64,000 bases of DNA from Oceanihabitans sediminis (lineage in GTDB: Bacteria; Bacteroidota; Bacteroidia; Flavobacteriales; Flavobacteriaceae): NCBI RefSeq assembly GCF_003337215.1, contig NZ_QPIG01000001.1:744001-808000 (forward strand), in the 5' to 3' direction. The position numbers and the translations under genes were made by a program. How positions within the stretch are numbered: the stretch's first letter is position 1; the number at the start of each line of letters is the position of its first letter. The notes under the pieces are model-generated. The model did no database searches. It worked only from the letters and a program-made list of their open reading frames with translations, and was not told the DNA's origin. Positions 1 to 8,968 of the stretch are shown here, one piece after another.

Positions 1-3000
1 CAGCCAATCGCCATTTAGCTTCGTTAGAAATTTCTGTAAACTCCTTAAGTCTGTTCATAGCAGCTAAATCTGGACTTCCAGCCAAGGCTAAAGTGTATAA
101 TCTGTAAGCTTGTGCTAAATCTGCATTATAGGTTTTATAACTTGGTCTCCAGTCACGAGATGCTTGCTTTTGATAAGCTAACCAATTGCTCTTGAAGGAA
201 AGCGGAAGCACATAGCCTTTCTTTTCAGCCTCTAGCATAAAATGCCCTGTATAACTAGTTGTCCAATCGTTTACAGCGTTTTCACCCATCCAATAGCTTA
301 GTCCGCCATTTGGTCTTTGAAAATGACCAACTTTTTTAATAATACTTTCTATATTATGTTGGATTTCTTGTTTTTTATCGAAAGTCAAATCAAAAATATC
401 TTGTAAATATAACTGCGGAAAAACGCCAGAGGTTATTTGTTCTAAGCAACCATGAGGGTATTCGATTAAATATTGTAATCGTTTTGAGAAATTCATTGGA
501 GGCATTGTTGAAAATTCTACAGTAGCTGTATTGCTTCCCATAATTCCAAAGGTGGAGAAATCTATTTTTTCTGAATCATTTGCTTCTAAAGTTTTGTCTA
601 ATGCAACCGAAGAAACAGGATTCGTGTTTAGTACATCTAACTCTACTTTGTAAGTGGATTTTTCACCATTTCCTGAAGCAATTACTTCAACCGTATTTAT
701 TCCTTTCGCCTTACTAACGTCTAGCTCAAAATAAGCCATTTGTTCGTCAGGTTTGTCAAAAGTTAAAGTTTGCGTTTTGCTACCAACTACTTCTATTCCG
801 TTGCTTAATTTTAGGCTAATATTTACGTTTTTCATTTTTGATTCCATTGCGAAAACGGTAACAGGAAGTGTTACTTTTTCTCCCGGACTTAATTTTCTAG
901 GAAGGGTAGCTAGTACCATTAACGGCTTTTTTACCTGTACGGTTTTGTCTGTACTTCCGTAGGCTTCGCTGTTAATATCTCCGGCAACAACCATGGTTCT
1001 AACCGATCCGATATAGTTTGGGAGTTTGATTTTATGAATTTTATTGTCTCCAGGCTTTAATTCAAATGGGCCTAAAAATTTAACCACAGGTTTAAATCTA
1101 TTTGCTTTTTTGTCTTTACCAGCCAAGGCATCGGCATCACCACCTACAGCAAAAACTTGGTCTATACTTCCGGAATAAGCCCCGATAACATCATCAAAAA
1201 CATCCCAGGTTTTTACGCCTAAGGCTTCACGCTTATAAAACTCATTCCAAGCATTTGGCGTTTTAAATCTTGTTAAGTCTAGTAAACCTTCTTCTACCAT
1301 TGCAATGGTATAAGTCATAGGTTTTCTGTTTTTTTCTGATACAAAAATTTCAAACTCTTGTTCTGGTCGTAACACACTTGGCATTCTTAATTCAGGTTCT
1401 AGTTTGGTGTTAGGATTTTCGACCATAATAGGAATTACGCCATACAATCTAATTGGTAAATCGTTTGCTGTTATGGCATGTGGTTGTAAAAGGGAGATAT
1501 TTACAAATACGTTTGGAGCCATATTAGAATTAATAGGAACTTGTATTGTTGTTTCTTCTGCGGTAGTTTTTACCCATTTGTATTCTAGAACTTCGCTTCC
1601 GTTTTCAATGCTTATTAAGGCACGACCTTCTTTACCAGAAGGGAATTTAATTTTAGCGGTTTCACCAACATTATATTTCTTTTTATCTGAAGAGAATGCT
1701 AGCATTTTGGCAGCTTCCTTGTCTCCTGAAGGCGTGTACCATCCTTTATAGAAATAAGCGGTTCTTCCTGTTGCATGCCCACTTTTAGGATCTTCTACTC
1801 TAATTAAATAACGACCACGGTCTTCTTCTGGAATATTTAATTTAAAACTAGATTTTCCATTAGAATCTGTGTCTAGTTTGAAGCTTTTATATGGCTGATG
1901 AAATGTGTTTGAAGTATACGAAGCTAAATCGTCGTAGGAAGAATTCCACCACCAACGCCATTCAATCTTGTATATTTTTACCTCTACATTTTCACGCTTT
2001 ACAGGTTTTCCTTCGGCATTTACTACAACAATATCAAATTTTTGATTTTCGTCTGTAGAAAAGGAGCCATGATCTTTTTCTTGCGGAGATTTTAATCCTA
2101 CGAAAGATGTATAAGGAGCATATTGTTTGGTAAAAGCATCCATTGAAAAATCTCCGCCATTTTCGAAAGCACGGATTAAAAACTGAGCGTTTAACATTCC
2201 CGGAGCATTTTTAGCAACGTTTATTTTTTTGTTGATAGTTGCTAGCCCGTTTTCATTCACTTTACCATCAAATAGGATTGTTTCTTCGGTAGAAAAAGCA
2301 CGAGACGGATCGTTAAATACATAATCTTTATAGTTTTTAAAACTTGAGGAAGCACTGCTAAATTTCGCTTTAATTTCAGTTCTTACATTTTTAGCAGGCG
2401 CACCATGTAGCCACTTTACGTCTAATTTTCCGTTTAAATATTTTCCAACGGAAAGCACTTCGTCTTCAAAATCCATTTTAATTTTTAAACGATTTGGTTT
2501 TACCGTTTCTACTTTTAAACCCTTGTAAAATGTTGCACCACCTACCGAAACTTTTGCGTTCCAATTTCCTGTATTGTCTTCGGTTGAAGTAGGAACATGA
2601 AATGTGTATAGATTGTTGAGGTTTTGGCTAGTAATTTTTCTGTAGGCAAGTTTTCCGTTAGCATCTGTGATTTCCATTTTAACCGGATGCTCTTTAGGAA
2701 GTTTGTTTCCGGTGTCATTCAGCATAAAAGATAAATGTAAGGTGTCTCCAGGACGCCAAACTCCGCGTTCTCCGTATATATACCCTTTTAATCCACGTTG
2801 TAATTGATTTCCAGAAACATCAAACTTACTTAGAGAAAGCGAATTACCATCATTAAGTTTTAGGTAGCTGTAATTATTTGCTTTGGAAACAATTGCAAAA
2901 GCGGCATGTTTATCAACTTTTAGCGTAGCCAGTCCTTCTAAATCTGTTTTTGTTTTTACAATTTCTTGTTGCTGAAAATTATATATGGTAACGGTGGCAC

Positions 3001-4660
3001 CTGCTTCAGGTTTGGTGTCTAGAATGTTTGTTACAGCAAAATAATAATTGTTTTTTGTTCCTTTTTTTGCAATAACCCCAAGGTTTGAGGCTAATAGGTT
3101 TTGTACTACAGTTTTGTCGCTATAATACGCTTCTTTGCAAGGGTCTTTTCTGTCATTCCAATTGTAATAATCATATTTGTAGCTATAGCTTAGGTTGTCC
3201 CAATAACGTTCTTCACGTAAATCGTCATCTTCGCTAGAGTTTTCAGAATATGTGTCATAATAGTAATCCTCTTCGTAATAATCTTCATTGTTTTCAGCGT
3301 TTGTAACACTTTGTTTCCCGTCACAGTTGTATAAGGAGTACTCCTTTTTCATATCTAATTCTATTCTGTAAATAGCGCCAGGATCGGCTTTCATATATTT
3401 AGATAAATCAACGCTATAAGCTTTCCATTTTCCTGTGTTTTCAGATTCGTTTTGTAGCGTAATGGTATGTTTGGCAATTCTTCTTCCAACACGTCTAGCA
3501 TCACTTCTGTAGGTGTTATCGAGTTCGTTATCTTGTAAGAATTGTAAGACATTGTCTTCGAAAATTTTGATAATTCTAATATCTACAGCTTTTAAATTAA
3601 CTGCTTCGAAATTGAATTTTAAGTTTTGTGAATTAGGTAGTATTACTCCGTTACTAATTAGTCTTATTTGCGGTTTTTCTTCTTCAAAAGCTATTAATTC
3701 TGAAAATGGCTTTTTAAGTTTATAGCCGTCGGTATTTGTTATCCCTTGAAAAACATCTACTTGAACATTTCCAGCGATTTTAGCTTCCGGATATGCTTTT
3801 AGCACATTTCCATCTACAATATATTTTGGGTTTTTAGAATCCTGAATACTTACTAATCCGTCAAAATTCTGTTGTTTTTTTAAAGGATCGGAAAAGTTAA
3901 TGGATAGGTATTGTTCTGGAGTTTGAATTACATCCACCTTGGTAATAACAAAGTTATTTTTACCCGGAATTGTAATTTTCTTTTCTCCTTTGTTATCCGA
4001 TTCAATAGATTTTCCGTCCCATTTAATCAAAATTTGGCTGTCATCTACCAAACGATTTATGCTATCTATTTTAAACTCAAAAACTTTTGAGGAGTTAAAA
4101 GATTCATTCCAAACTACAGATAGTCTTTCGTTATTATGGGTAGCTTCTATTATTTGCTTTGCTTGCTCCAAAGAAATAATATCTGCTGCACGTATAACTC
4201 CTTCTAAATATTGCCATTCTTTACTGTATGACTGAAGGTTGTTTGTATCAATATTGAAGTTGGGACTTATGGTTTTAAACTGAAAAGTGTAGGTTTTAAA
4301 CTCTGAAGGTACATCTTTGTAAATATCACCAAGCTTTACATTTACTGTGTATTCTGTGTTTGCATCTAAAGCTTCGTCTGGCACAAAACGAAGCGAATGG
4401 CTATTATTAACCAATAATTTTCCAGAAATATGCGGTTTTATATCTACAATTTTTTCTAAAATTTCTTGATTCATTGTCCAACCTTCAACATCCTTTGCTA
4501 AATTGATTTGAATAGGGTCTGCCACAGAAACTCGTCCGGAAGTTGTATAACTTATATACTCTTTAAACTTGAAGATGTTATCTGTTTCTGTTGTTTTTTC
4601 TTTACAAGAAAAAGCTAGTGTAAGAACAAAAAACATTGCAAGAAGTCTCTTGATGTGCAT
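1..4660 (-). CDS. Alpha-2-macroglobulin family lipoprotein (3' end beyond window)
   Basis: Open from an ATG at 4660 to the left edge, about 1552 codons, so the C-terminus is missing. The N-terminus is a lipoprotein signal peptide with lipobox LAFSC (Cys19). Near the visible end is the thioester motif P-H-G-C-L-E-Q (Cys codon 446-448, residue 1405), the hallmark of bacterial alpha-2-macroglobulins, which trap proteases through a Cys-Gln thioester. Residues after it are aromatic- and helix-rich, as expected for the thioester domain. The central part is beta-rich and fits stacked macroglobulin and bait domains. The Asp/Glu/Tyr-rich stretch encoded around 3200-3320 is a low-complexity insert. Family proteins in this phylum are usually 1800-2000 residues, so perhaps 300-400 are missing. 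Likely a periplasm- or surface-facing protease trap. No penicillin-binding pbpC partner is visible on the right side; the left side is outside the window. Confidence 0.88.
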   Translation of the reverse strand, partial: MHIKRLLAMFFVLTLAFSCKEKTTETDNIFKFKEYISYTTSGRVSVADPIQINLAKDVEGWTMNQEILEKIVDIKPHISGKLLVNNSHSLRFVPDEALDANTEYTVNVKLGDIYKDVPSEFKTYTFQFKTISPNFNIDTNNLQSYSKEWQYLEGVIRAADIISLEQAKQIIEATHNNERLSVVWNESFNSSKVFEFKIDSINRLVDDSQILIKWDGKSIESDNKGEKKITIPGKNNFVITKVDVIQTPEQYLSINFSDPLKKQQNFDGLVSIQDSKNPKYIVDGNVLKAYPEAKIAGNVQVDVFQGITNTDGYKLKKPFSELIAFEEEKPQIRLISNGVILPNSQNLKFNFEAVNLKAVDIRIIKIFEDNVLQFLQDNELDNTYRSDARRVGRRIAKHTITLQNESENTGKWKAYSVDLSKYMKADPGAIYRIELDMKKEYSLYNCDGKQSVTNAENNEDYYEEDYYYDTYSENSSEDDDLREERYWDNLSYSYKYDYYNWNDRKDPCKEAYYSDKTVVQNLLASNLGVIAKKGTKNNYYFAVTNILDTKPEAGATVTIYNFQQQEIVKTKTDLEGLATLKVDKHAAFAIVSKANNYSYLKLNDGNSLSLSKFDVSGNQLQRGLKGYIYGERGVWRPGDTLHLSFMLNDTGNKLPKEHPVKMEITDANGKLAYRKITSQNLNNLYTFHVPTSTEDNTGNWNAKVSVGGATFYKGLKVETVKPNRLKIKMDFEDEVLSVGKYLNGKLDVKWLHGAPAKNVRTEIKAKFSSASSSFKNYKDYVFNDPSRAFSTEETILFDGKVNENGLATINKKINVAKNAPGMLNAQFLIRAFENGGDFSMDAFTKQYAPYTSFVGLKSPQEKDHGSFSTDENQKFDIVVVNAEGKPVKRENVEVKIYKIEWRWWWNSSYDDLASYTSNTFHQPYKSFKLDTDSNGKSSFKLNIPEEDRGRYLIRVEDPKSGHATGRTAYFYKGWYTPSGDKEAAKMLAFSSDKKKYNVGETAKIKFPSGKEGRALISIENGSEVLEYKWVKTTAEETTIQVPINSNMAPNVFVNISLLQPHAITANDLPIRLYGVIPIMVENPNTKLEPELRMPSVLRPEQEFEIFVSEKNRKPMTYTIAMVEEGLLDLTRFKTPNAWNEFYKREALGVKTWDVFDDVIGAYSGSIDQVFAVGGDADALAGKDKKANRFKPVVKFLGPFELKPGDNKIHKIKLPNYIGSVRTMVVAGDINSEAYGSTDKTVQVKKPLMVLATLPRKLSPGEKVTLPVTVFAMESKMKNVNISLKLSNGIEVVGSKTQTLTFDKPDEQMAYFELDVSKAKGINTVEVIASGNGEKSTYKVELDVLNTNPVSSVALDKTLEANDSEKIDFSTFGIMGSNTATVEFSTMPPMNFSKRLQYLIEYPHGCLEQITSGVFPQLYLQDIFDLTFDKKQEIQHNIESIIKKVGHFQRPNGGLSYWMGENAVNDWTTSYTGHFMLEAEKKGYVLPLSFKSNWLAYQKQASRDWRPSYKTYNADLAQAYRLYTLALAGSPDLAAMNRLKEFTEISNEAKWRLA

Positions 4661-4861
4661 AGTGAGGTAATATTAGAAGTTTTGAATGTTTTAAAGATAA
4701 GTAATACAATTCTTGTTAACGTGTTTAGCGCAAACTAAATTGTTTAAAATATCTATGAGATTTAATTCTACTTTAAACCATAAATATGCTTAAAAAGAAA
4801 TAGCTGCATTAAAGATAATATATTAAGAATTAATTCGGAATAGCAACTTATTAATAATTTG

Positions 4862-4869
4862 TATCTTTG
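4862..4869 (+). promoter_or_regulatory. Candidate -7 box of the aldehyde dehydrogenase promoter
   Basis: TATCTTTG matches the Bacteroidota -7 consensus TAnnTTTG and lies 34 bases before the ATG at 4904. No good TTG -33 element is found at the usual distance; TTC at 4834 is the nearest and is slightly far. Confidence 0.45.
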
Positions 4870-4903
4870 TGTATATTTATAATAATCAAGAAAAAAAAGA
4901 CAT

Positions 4904-6460
4904 ATGATGGAAGCTATTGCTACTGATTTTGGAATAGATCAAGCATTAAAAACATTAGGAGTAAAAGAATTAAATAATGGAACATCTACAGGTTCTGATA
5001 ATTTTTCTAACGGTGAAATTATTGAATCTTATTCTCCAGTGGATGGTAAATTAATTGCCAAAGTAAAATCTTCAACTCGTGAAGACTATGATAAAGTGAT
5101 GGATGCTGCAACTAGCGCATTTAAAACTTGGAGAGATATGCCTGCACCGCAACGTGGAGAAATTGTTCGTCAGTTTGGTAATAAATTAAGAGAATTAAAA
5201 GAGCCATTAGGTAAGTTAGTTTCTTACGAAATGGGTAAATCTTTACAAGAAGGTTACGGTGAAGTTCAAGAAATGATTGATATCTGTGATTTCGCAGTTG
5301 GATTGTCAAGACAATTAAACGGTCTTACTATTCCTTCAGAGCGTCCTGGTCATGTAATGAGAGAGCAGTGGCACCCAATTGGTGTAGTAGGAATTATTTC
5401 TGCATTTAACTTCCCAGTGGCAGTTTGGTCATGGAACACAGCTTTAGCATGGATTTGTGGAGATGTTTGTGTTTGGAAAGCATCAGAAAAAGCACCTCTT
5501 TGTTCTATAGCTTGTCAAAATATTATTGCAGAAGTATTAAAAGATAACAATTTACCAGAAGGAATTTCTTGTATCGTAAACGGAGACTACAAAGTAGGAG
5601 AGTTTATGACTAAAGATAGAAGAGTTGCTTTAGTTTCTGCAACAGGATCTACAAGAATGGGTAAAATTGTTGGAGTAACAGTTGCTGAGCGTTTTGGTAA
5701 ATCTTTATTAGAATTAGGAGGAAACAACGCCATTATTATTACACCAACTGCAGATTTAAAAGTAGTAGTTCCTGGTGCTGTATTTGGTGCTGTTGGAACT
5801 TGTGGTCAGCGTTGTACTTCTACACGTCGTTTAATTATTCACGAATCGGTTTACGATAAGGTGCGTGATGCGATTGTTGGAGCTTACAAACAAATTAAGA
5901 TTGGTAACCCATTAGATGAAAATAACCACGTTGGACCATTAATCGATAAAGATTCTGTAAACACGTATTTAGCGGCTATTGAAAAAGCTAAAGCTGAAGG
6001 TGGAAACGTTTTAGTTGAAGGTGGTGTTTTAGAAGGTGAAGGTTTTGAAAGCGGTTGCTACGTTAAGCCAGCAATTATTGAAGCTGAAAACCATTTTGAA
6101 ATTGTACAGCATGAAACATTTGCTCCAATTTTATACATCATGAAATACTCTGGAGATCTTGAAAACGCTATTGAAATGCAAAATGGTGTTGCTCAAGGTT
6201 TATCTTCTGCAATTATGACTAACGAAATGAAAGAAGCAGAAAAGTTCTTATCATACGCTGGCTCAGATTGTGGTATTGCAAACGTAAACATTGGTACTTC
6301 TGGAGCAGAAATCGGAGGAGCTTTCGGTGGTGAAAAAGAAACAGGTGGTGGACGTGAGTCTGGATCCGATGCTTGGAAAGTGTACATGAGAAGACAAACA
6401 AATACTATTAACTACTCAGACGAATTACCTTTAGCACAAGGAATTAAATTCGACCTATAG
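4904..6460 (+). CDS. ALDH7-family aldehyde dehydrogenase (aminoadipate-semialdehyde type)
   Basis: An NAD(P)+-dependent aldehyde dehydrogenase of 518 residues, full family length. The catalytic Cys is C304 in the ALDH7-typical context G-Q-R-C-T-S-T-R-R, and the general base is E270 in L-E-L-G-G-N-N. The oxyanion and cofactor region (S-A-F-N-F-P, residues 166-171) is intact. This subfamily includes antiquitin and the bacterial L-piperideine-6-carboxylate / alpha-aminoadipic semialdehyde dehydrogenases of lysine catabolism, so lysine degradation is the best guess. No other lysine-catabolic gene lies beside it, and a general semialdehyde-detoxifying role is also possible. Two adjacent ATGs (4904, 4907) could start it. 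It appears monocistronic, with its own promoter and a strong terminator just downstream. Confidence 0.9.
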   Translation: MMEAIATDFGIDQALKTLGVKELNNGTSTGSDNFSNGEIIESYSPVDGKLIAKVKSSTREDYDKVMDAATSAFKTWRDMPAPQRGEIVRQFGNKLRELKEPLGKLVSYEMGKSLQEGYGEVQEMIDICDFAVGLSRQLNGLTIPSERPGHVMREQWHPIGVVGIISAFNFPVAVWSWNTALAWICGDVCVWKASEKAPLCSIACQNIIAEVLKDNNLPEGISCIVNGDYKVGEFMTKDRRVALVSATGSTRMGKIVGVTVAERFGKSLLELGGNNAIIITPTADLKVVVPGAVFGAVGTCGQRCTSTRRLIIHESVYDKVRDAIVGAYKQIKIGNPLDENNHVGPLIDKDSVNTYLAAIEKAKAEGGNVLVEGGVLEGEGFESGCYVKPAIIEAENHFEIVQHETFAPILYIMKYSGDLENAIEMQNGVAQGLSSAIMTNEMKEAEKFLSYAGSDCGIANVNIGTSGAEIGGAFGGEKETGGGRESGSDAWKVYMRRQTNTINYSDELPLAQGIKFDL

Positions 6461-6484
6461 TAGGTAGTTGTAATTTATAAAAAG

Positions 6485-6514
6485 AAAGCCACATCAAACG
6501 ATGTGGCTTTTTTG
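6485..6514 (+). terminator. Rho-independent terminator of the aldehyde dehydrogenase gene
   Basis: An 11-bp perfect stem (AAAGCCACATC / GATGTGGCTTT) with loop AAAC, followed by a run of six T counting the stem end, 25 bases after the stop codon. Confidence 0.85.
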
Positions 6515-6552
6515 TTTTATAAATAATTTCTTTTGAAAATGTATAAAAAAGA

Positions 6553-6604
6553 ATAAACCTTGTTCTTTTTCCCTATTCTGGTTTGGGATAGAAACAAGGT
6601 TTAT
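6553..6604 (-). terminator. Long inverted repeat, probable terminator for the minus-strand AlbA_2 gene
   Basis: Arms ATAAACCTTGTT (6553-6564) and AACAAGGTTTAT (6593-6604) are perfect 12-bp complements. The interior holds a smaller CTAT/ATAG pairing. On the minus strand the hairpin is followed by a U-rich tract, which fits termination of the gene ending at 6721, about 115 bases upstream. The large 28-base interior is unusual for a simple terminator. Confidence 0.5.
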
Positions 6605-6720
6605 ATCGTATTGATTAATAGCATTGTAAATATATGTTTTTATGTGTTTGGTTGTATGTGAAAATGTATAGTTGGTAGTGAATATTGTATAGTTGGTAAT
6701 AATTTATGTAAAACTAGTAA

Positions 6721-7854
6721 TTAGCTATACTTCACTTTTCTTAAAATACGTTGTGTTTCCTTGTATAGAGTATATGCTTCTTCATTATATGCTTTTAAAA
6801 AAGGCTTGGCTTCATTCAATTTATCTATAGCATCATGAAATAGGTTGAAATAGCAGATTAAATAAGTTTCAGGAAGATTCAATAGATCTTGTTCTTCGTT
6901 GCTATTCAGTTTTTGTCCGTTTTTAAGTTTTTCTAATAAGATGTTATTGGTGTTATAAACGTGATGAAGAATTTTTTTATCAAATTGAGGAGCTTCAAAA
7001 AGAAGTTTGGTATCAATGGTGTAGGTTGCGTTATTTCCGAAGTGAATTATAGTTTCTTCTAAAGGATAATATTTAGAATTTTGATGCAGTCCAAGATCTA
7101 CATATTCTACAATTTTAAAGCTGTCCTCATCGTAGTTTATGGTGACATCATCTAATGTAGAATAAAACAAACGAACTTGTTCGTTAATCATTTCAATATC
7201 TACTCTAGAATAGTAGGTTTCGTCATTTATGATTTTTTTCTGCCCAGACCAACACAGTACAAAATATTCTTTAAACACTTTATACTGTGGATTATAGTCT
7301 TTTCGCTTGTTTAAAAAGTTAATAACATCATCTAAGGTATGCTGAATATTGTTTTGCGAATGCTTTTCAATTGCTTCAACAATTTTAGAATTCACATCTT
7401 TAATTTCGCTTTCAAAAACCTTTGGCATGCTTATGCTACCCTCTCTAAAAAAGATAGAACCCCCATAATATTTCCAAATATTTTTTCTTAAAGATGTTAA
7501 GCCTTCAGTAGGTCTAATAGTAACTAACCCAACAACTTTATTGTCTGGTAAATGCGGAAAGGGTATGTTTTCATATTGAACAATTGGCGGGTTATTAAAG
7601 TAGGCGTTTATTAAATTTTGGATTTTACTATCATCAAAAAAATCAACTCCTAGAATGGAATTATCTTCATCCTCCACACCAATAACTATATACGAATTGT
7701 TTTTAGGGTTGCTATTTGAAAGAGCACAAACATGCTTTAAAAACTTTGCCTTCCCTTCTTGTTGTGATATATCAATTTTACGCTTTTTGTCATAAAAACT
7801 GTTCTCATCGTTATGAGCTAATAGGTTTTTAATAAGTAAGCGTTTATTAATCAT
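6721..7854 (-). CDS. AlbA_2 (Schlafen-like) domain protein, putative ATP-binding
   Basis: 377 residues. The N-terminal 120 residues fit the AlbA_2/Schlafen-AlbA fold: an opening E/S-x-x-D-F-like segment, then N-S-Y-I-V-I-G-V-E-D near residues 52-61 and a G-V-D-F segment just after it. That fold is found in proteins often annotated as ATP-binding or transcriptional regulators. The remaining 250 residues are not recognised; they are mixed alpha/beta with no signal peptide or membrane segment, so the protein should be cytosolic. It lies 28 bases downstream of the short-chain dehydrogenase on the same strand and may be co-transcribed with it. Proteins of this fold occur both as regulators and in defence or RNA-processing contexts; the neighbours do not discriminate. 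Confidence 0.6.
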   Translation of the reverse strand: MINKRLLIKNLLAHNDENSFYDKKRKIDISQQEGKAKFLKHVCALSNSNPKNNSYIVIGVEDEDNSILGVDFFDDSKIQNLINAYFNNPPIVQYENIPFPHLPDNKVVGLVTIRPTEGLTSLRKNIWKYYGGSIFFREGSISMPKVFESEIKDVNSKIVEAIEKHSQNNIQHTLDDVINFLNKRKDYNPQYKVFKEYFVLCWSGQKKIINDETYYSRVDIEMINEQVRLFYSTLDDVTINYDEDSFKIVEYVDLGLHQNSKYYPLEETIIHFGNNATYTIDTKLLFEAPQFDKKILHHVYNTNNILLEKLKNGQKLNSNEEQDLLNLPETYLICYFNLFHDAIDKLNEAKPFLKAYNEEAYTLYKETQRILRKVKYS

Positions 7855-7882
7855 AATGACAAACCTGTTTTGGGCTCTATAA

Positions 7883-8635
7883 CTAAAATTCTTTTTTAAC
7901 TATGGTGCTGCTTGCTTGTGCAGTGCAAAACACCAATAAGTCTGCAATATTCACATGCGCAGGGCGAGTAACGGCAAAATAAATGATGTCTGCTATATCT
8001 TCAGGCTGTAAAGCTTTGTATCCTTTATAAACATTGTCGGCAGCCTTATCTCCTTTAAAACGTACTTGAGAGAATTCGGTTTCAACCAATCCTGGGTTTA
8101 TTGCAGAAACTTTAATTCCGTGAGGGATAAGATCTATGCGCATTCCTTCTGTTATAGCTAAAACGGCGTGCTTGCTAGCGCAGTAAACATTTCCTTTAGG
8201 GTAAACTTCCTTTCCTGCGGAAGAACCAATATTTATAATATGTCCGGAGTTTCTTGCAGTCATTTGTGGAATAATTGCTTTGCTAACGTAAAGTAAGCCT
8301 TTTACGTTTATGTCTAGCATAGCATCCCAATCTTCTAAGTTTCCGGTTTGTATTGGGTCTAAACCATGAGCATTTCCAGCATTATTAATTAAAATGTCTA
8401 CTTGTTTATATGCTTCCGGTAAAGATTCTATTGCGTCGAAAGTTGCTTGTTTGTCTCGAACATCAAATTGCAGGGTATGTACCTTTGTTTTATTGCTAAG
8501 CTCTTTATTAATGCTATCTAATCTTTCTTGTCTTCTTCCGCATAAAATAAGTTGTATACCGTGTTTTGCAAATTCGTAGGCAGTTGCTCTTCCAATTCCA
8601 CTTGTTGCACCTGTAATTAAAGCAGTTTTTTTCAT
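7883..8635 (-). CDS. Short-chain dehydrogenase/reductase (YdfG-like)
   Basis: 250 residues, a classical SDR. The cofactor motif T-G-A-T-S-G-I-G is at residues 8-15, N-N-A-G at 84-87, and the catalytic set is Ser138/139, Tyr151 and Lys155 (Y-C-A-S-K). Arg34-Arg35 after the second strand favours NADP(H). The closest familiar group is the YdfG type, NADP-dependent 3-hydroxy acid (serine, 3-hydroxypropionate) dehydrogenases, which also have this length. Substrate cannot be fixed from sequence. The gene has a 333-bp upstream region shared with the divergent DUF4382 lipoprotein and is followed closely by the AlbA_2 gene. Confidence 0.85.
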   Translation of the reverse strand: MKKTALITGATSGIGRATAYEFAKHGIQLILCGRRQERLDSINKELSNKTKVHTLQFDVRDKQATFDAIESLPEAYKQVDILINNAGNAHGLDPIQTGNLEDWDAMLDINVKGLLYVSKAIIPQMTARNSGHIINIGSSAGKEVYPKGNVYCASKHAVLAITEGMRIDLIPHGIKVSAINPGLVETEFSQVRFKGDKAADNVYKGYKALQPEDIADIIYFAVTRPAHVNIADLLVFCTAQASSTIVKKEF

Positions 8636-8968
8636 ATTAATATTTCACTTATGTGAGGGTTTATCTTGTTGGATAAATTTACCTATAAAAATACTTATTC
8701 GCATTTAATTATGAAGTGTAAAAATCAAATATTTACCTTTTGTTCATGTCTTTTGATTAAGCTCTTAGGGACTAGTTGGTTGTTTTAACAAAGTTTTAAG
8801 AATACGGAAGGTCTTTTTGTTTAAATCACTGTAAACAAGTGTTTTGTGTGAGTTTTTTATTGTAAATTATAGAACTTTGAGCGTATTTTTTACGATTAAT
8901 TTTTTGGTGTATCATCTAAATACCCAAAACAGCTCGTATATTATTATGAATCCAAAAACACAATATTT
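8636..8968. other. Divergent intergenic region with an operator-like palindrome
   Basis: 333 AT-rich bases between two divergent genes. At 8817-8838 there is a perfect 7-bp inverted repeat, TTGTTTA-N8-TAAACAA, of the size expected for a dimeric regulator's operator. A weak minus-strand -7-like box (TAAATTTA, 8674-8681) lies upstream of the dehydrogenase. No clear TAnnTTTG box is visible for the plus-strand lipoprotein, and I see no small gene here. Confidence 0.4.

Noticed and set aside
753-4235. Four plus-strand ORFs of 69-115 residues in the first 4.3 kb
   Set aside because: They are shadows of the alpha-2-macroglobulin gene, which runs open on the minus strand from 4660 to the window edge.
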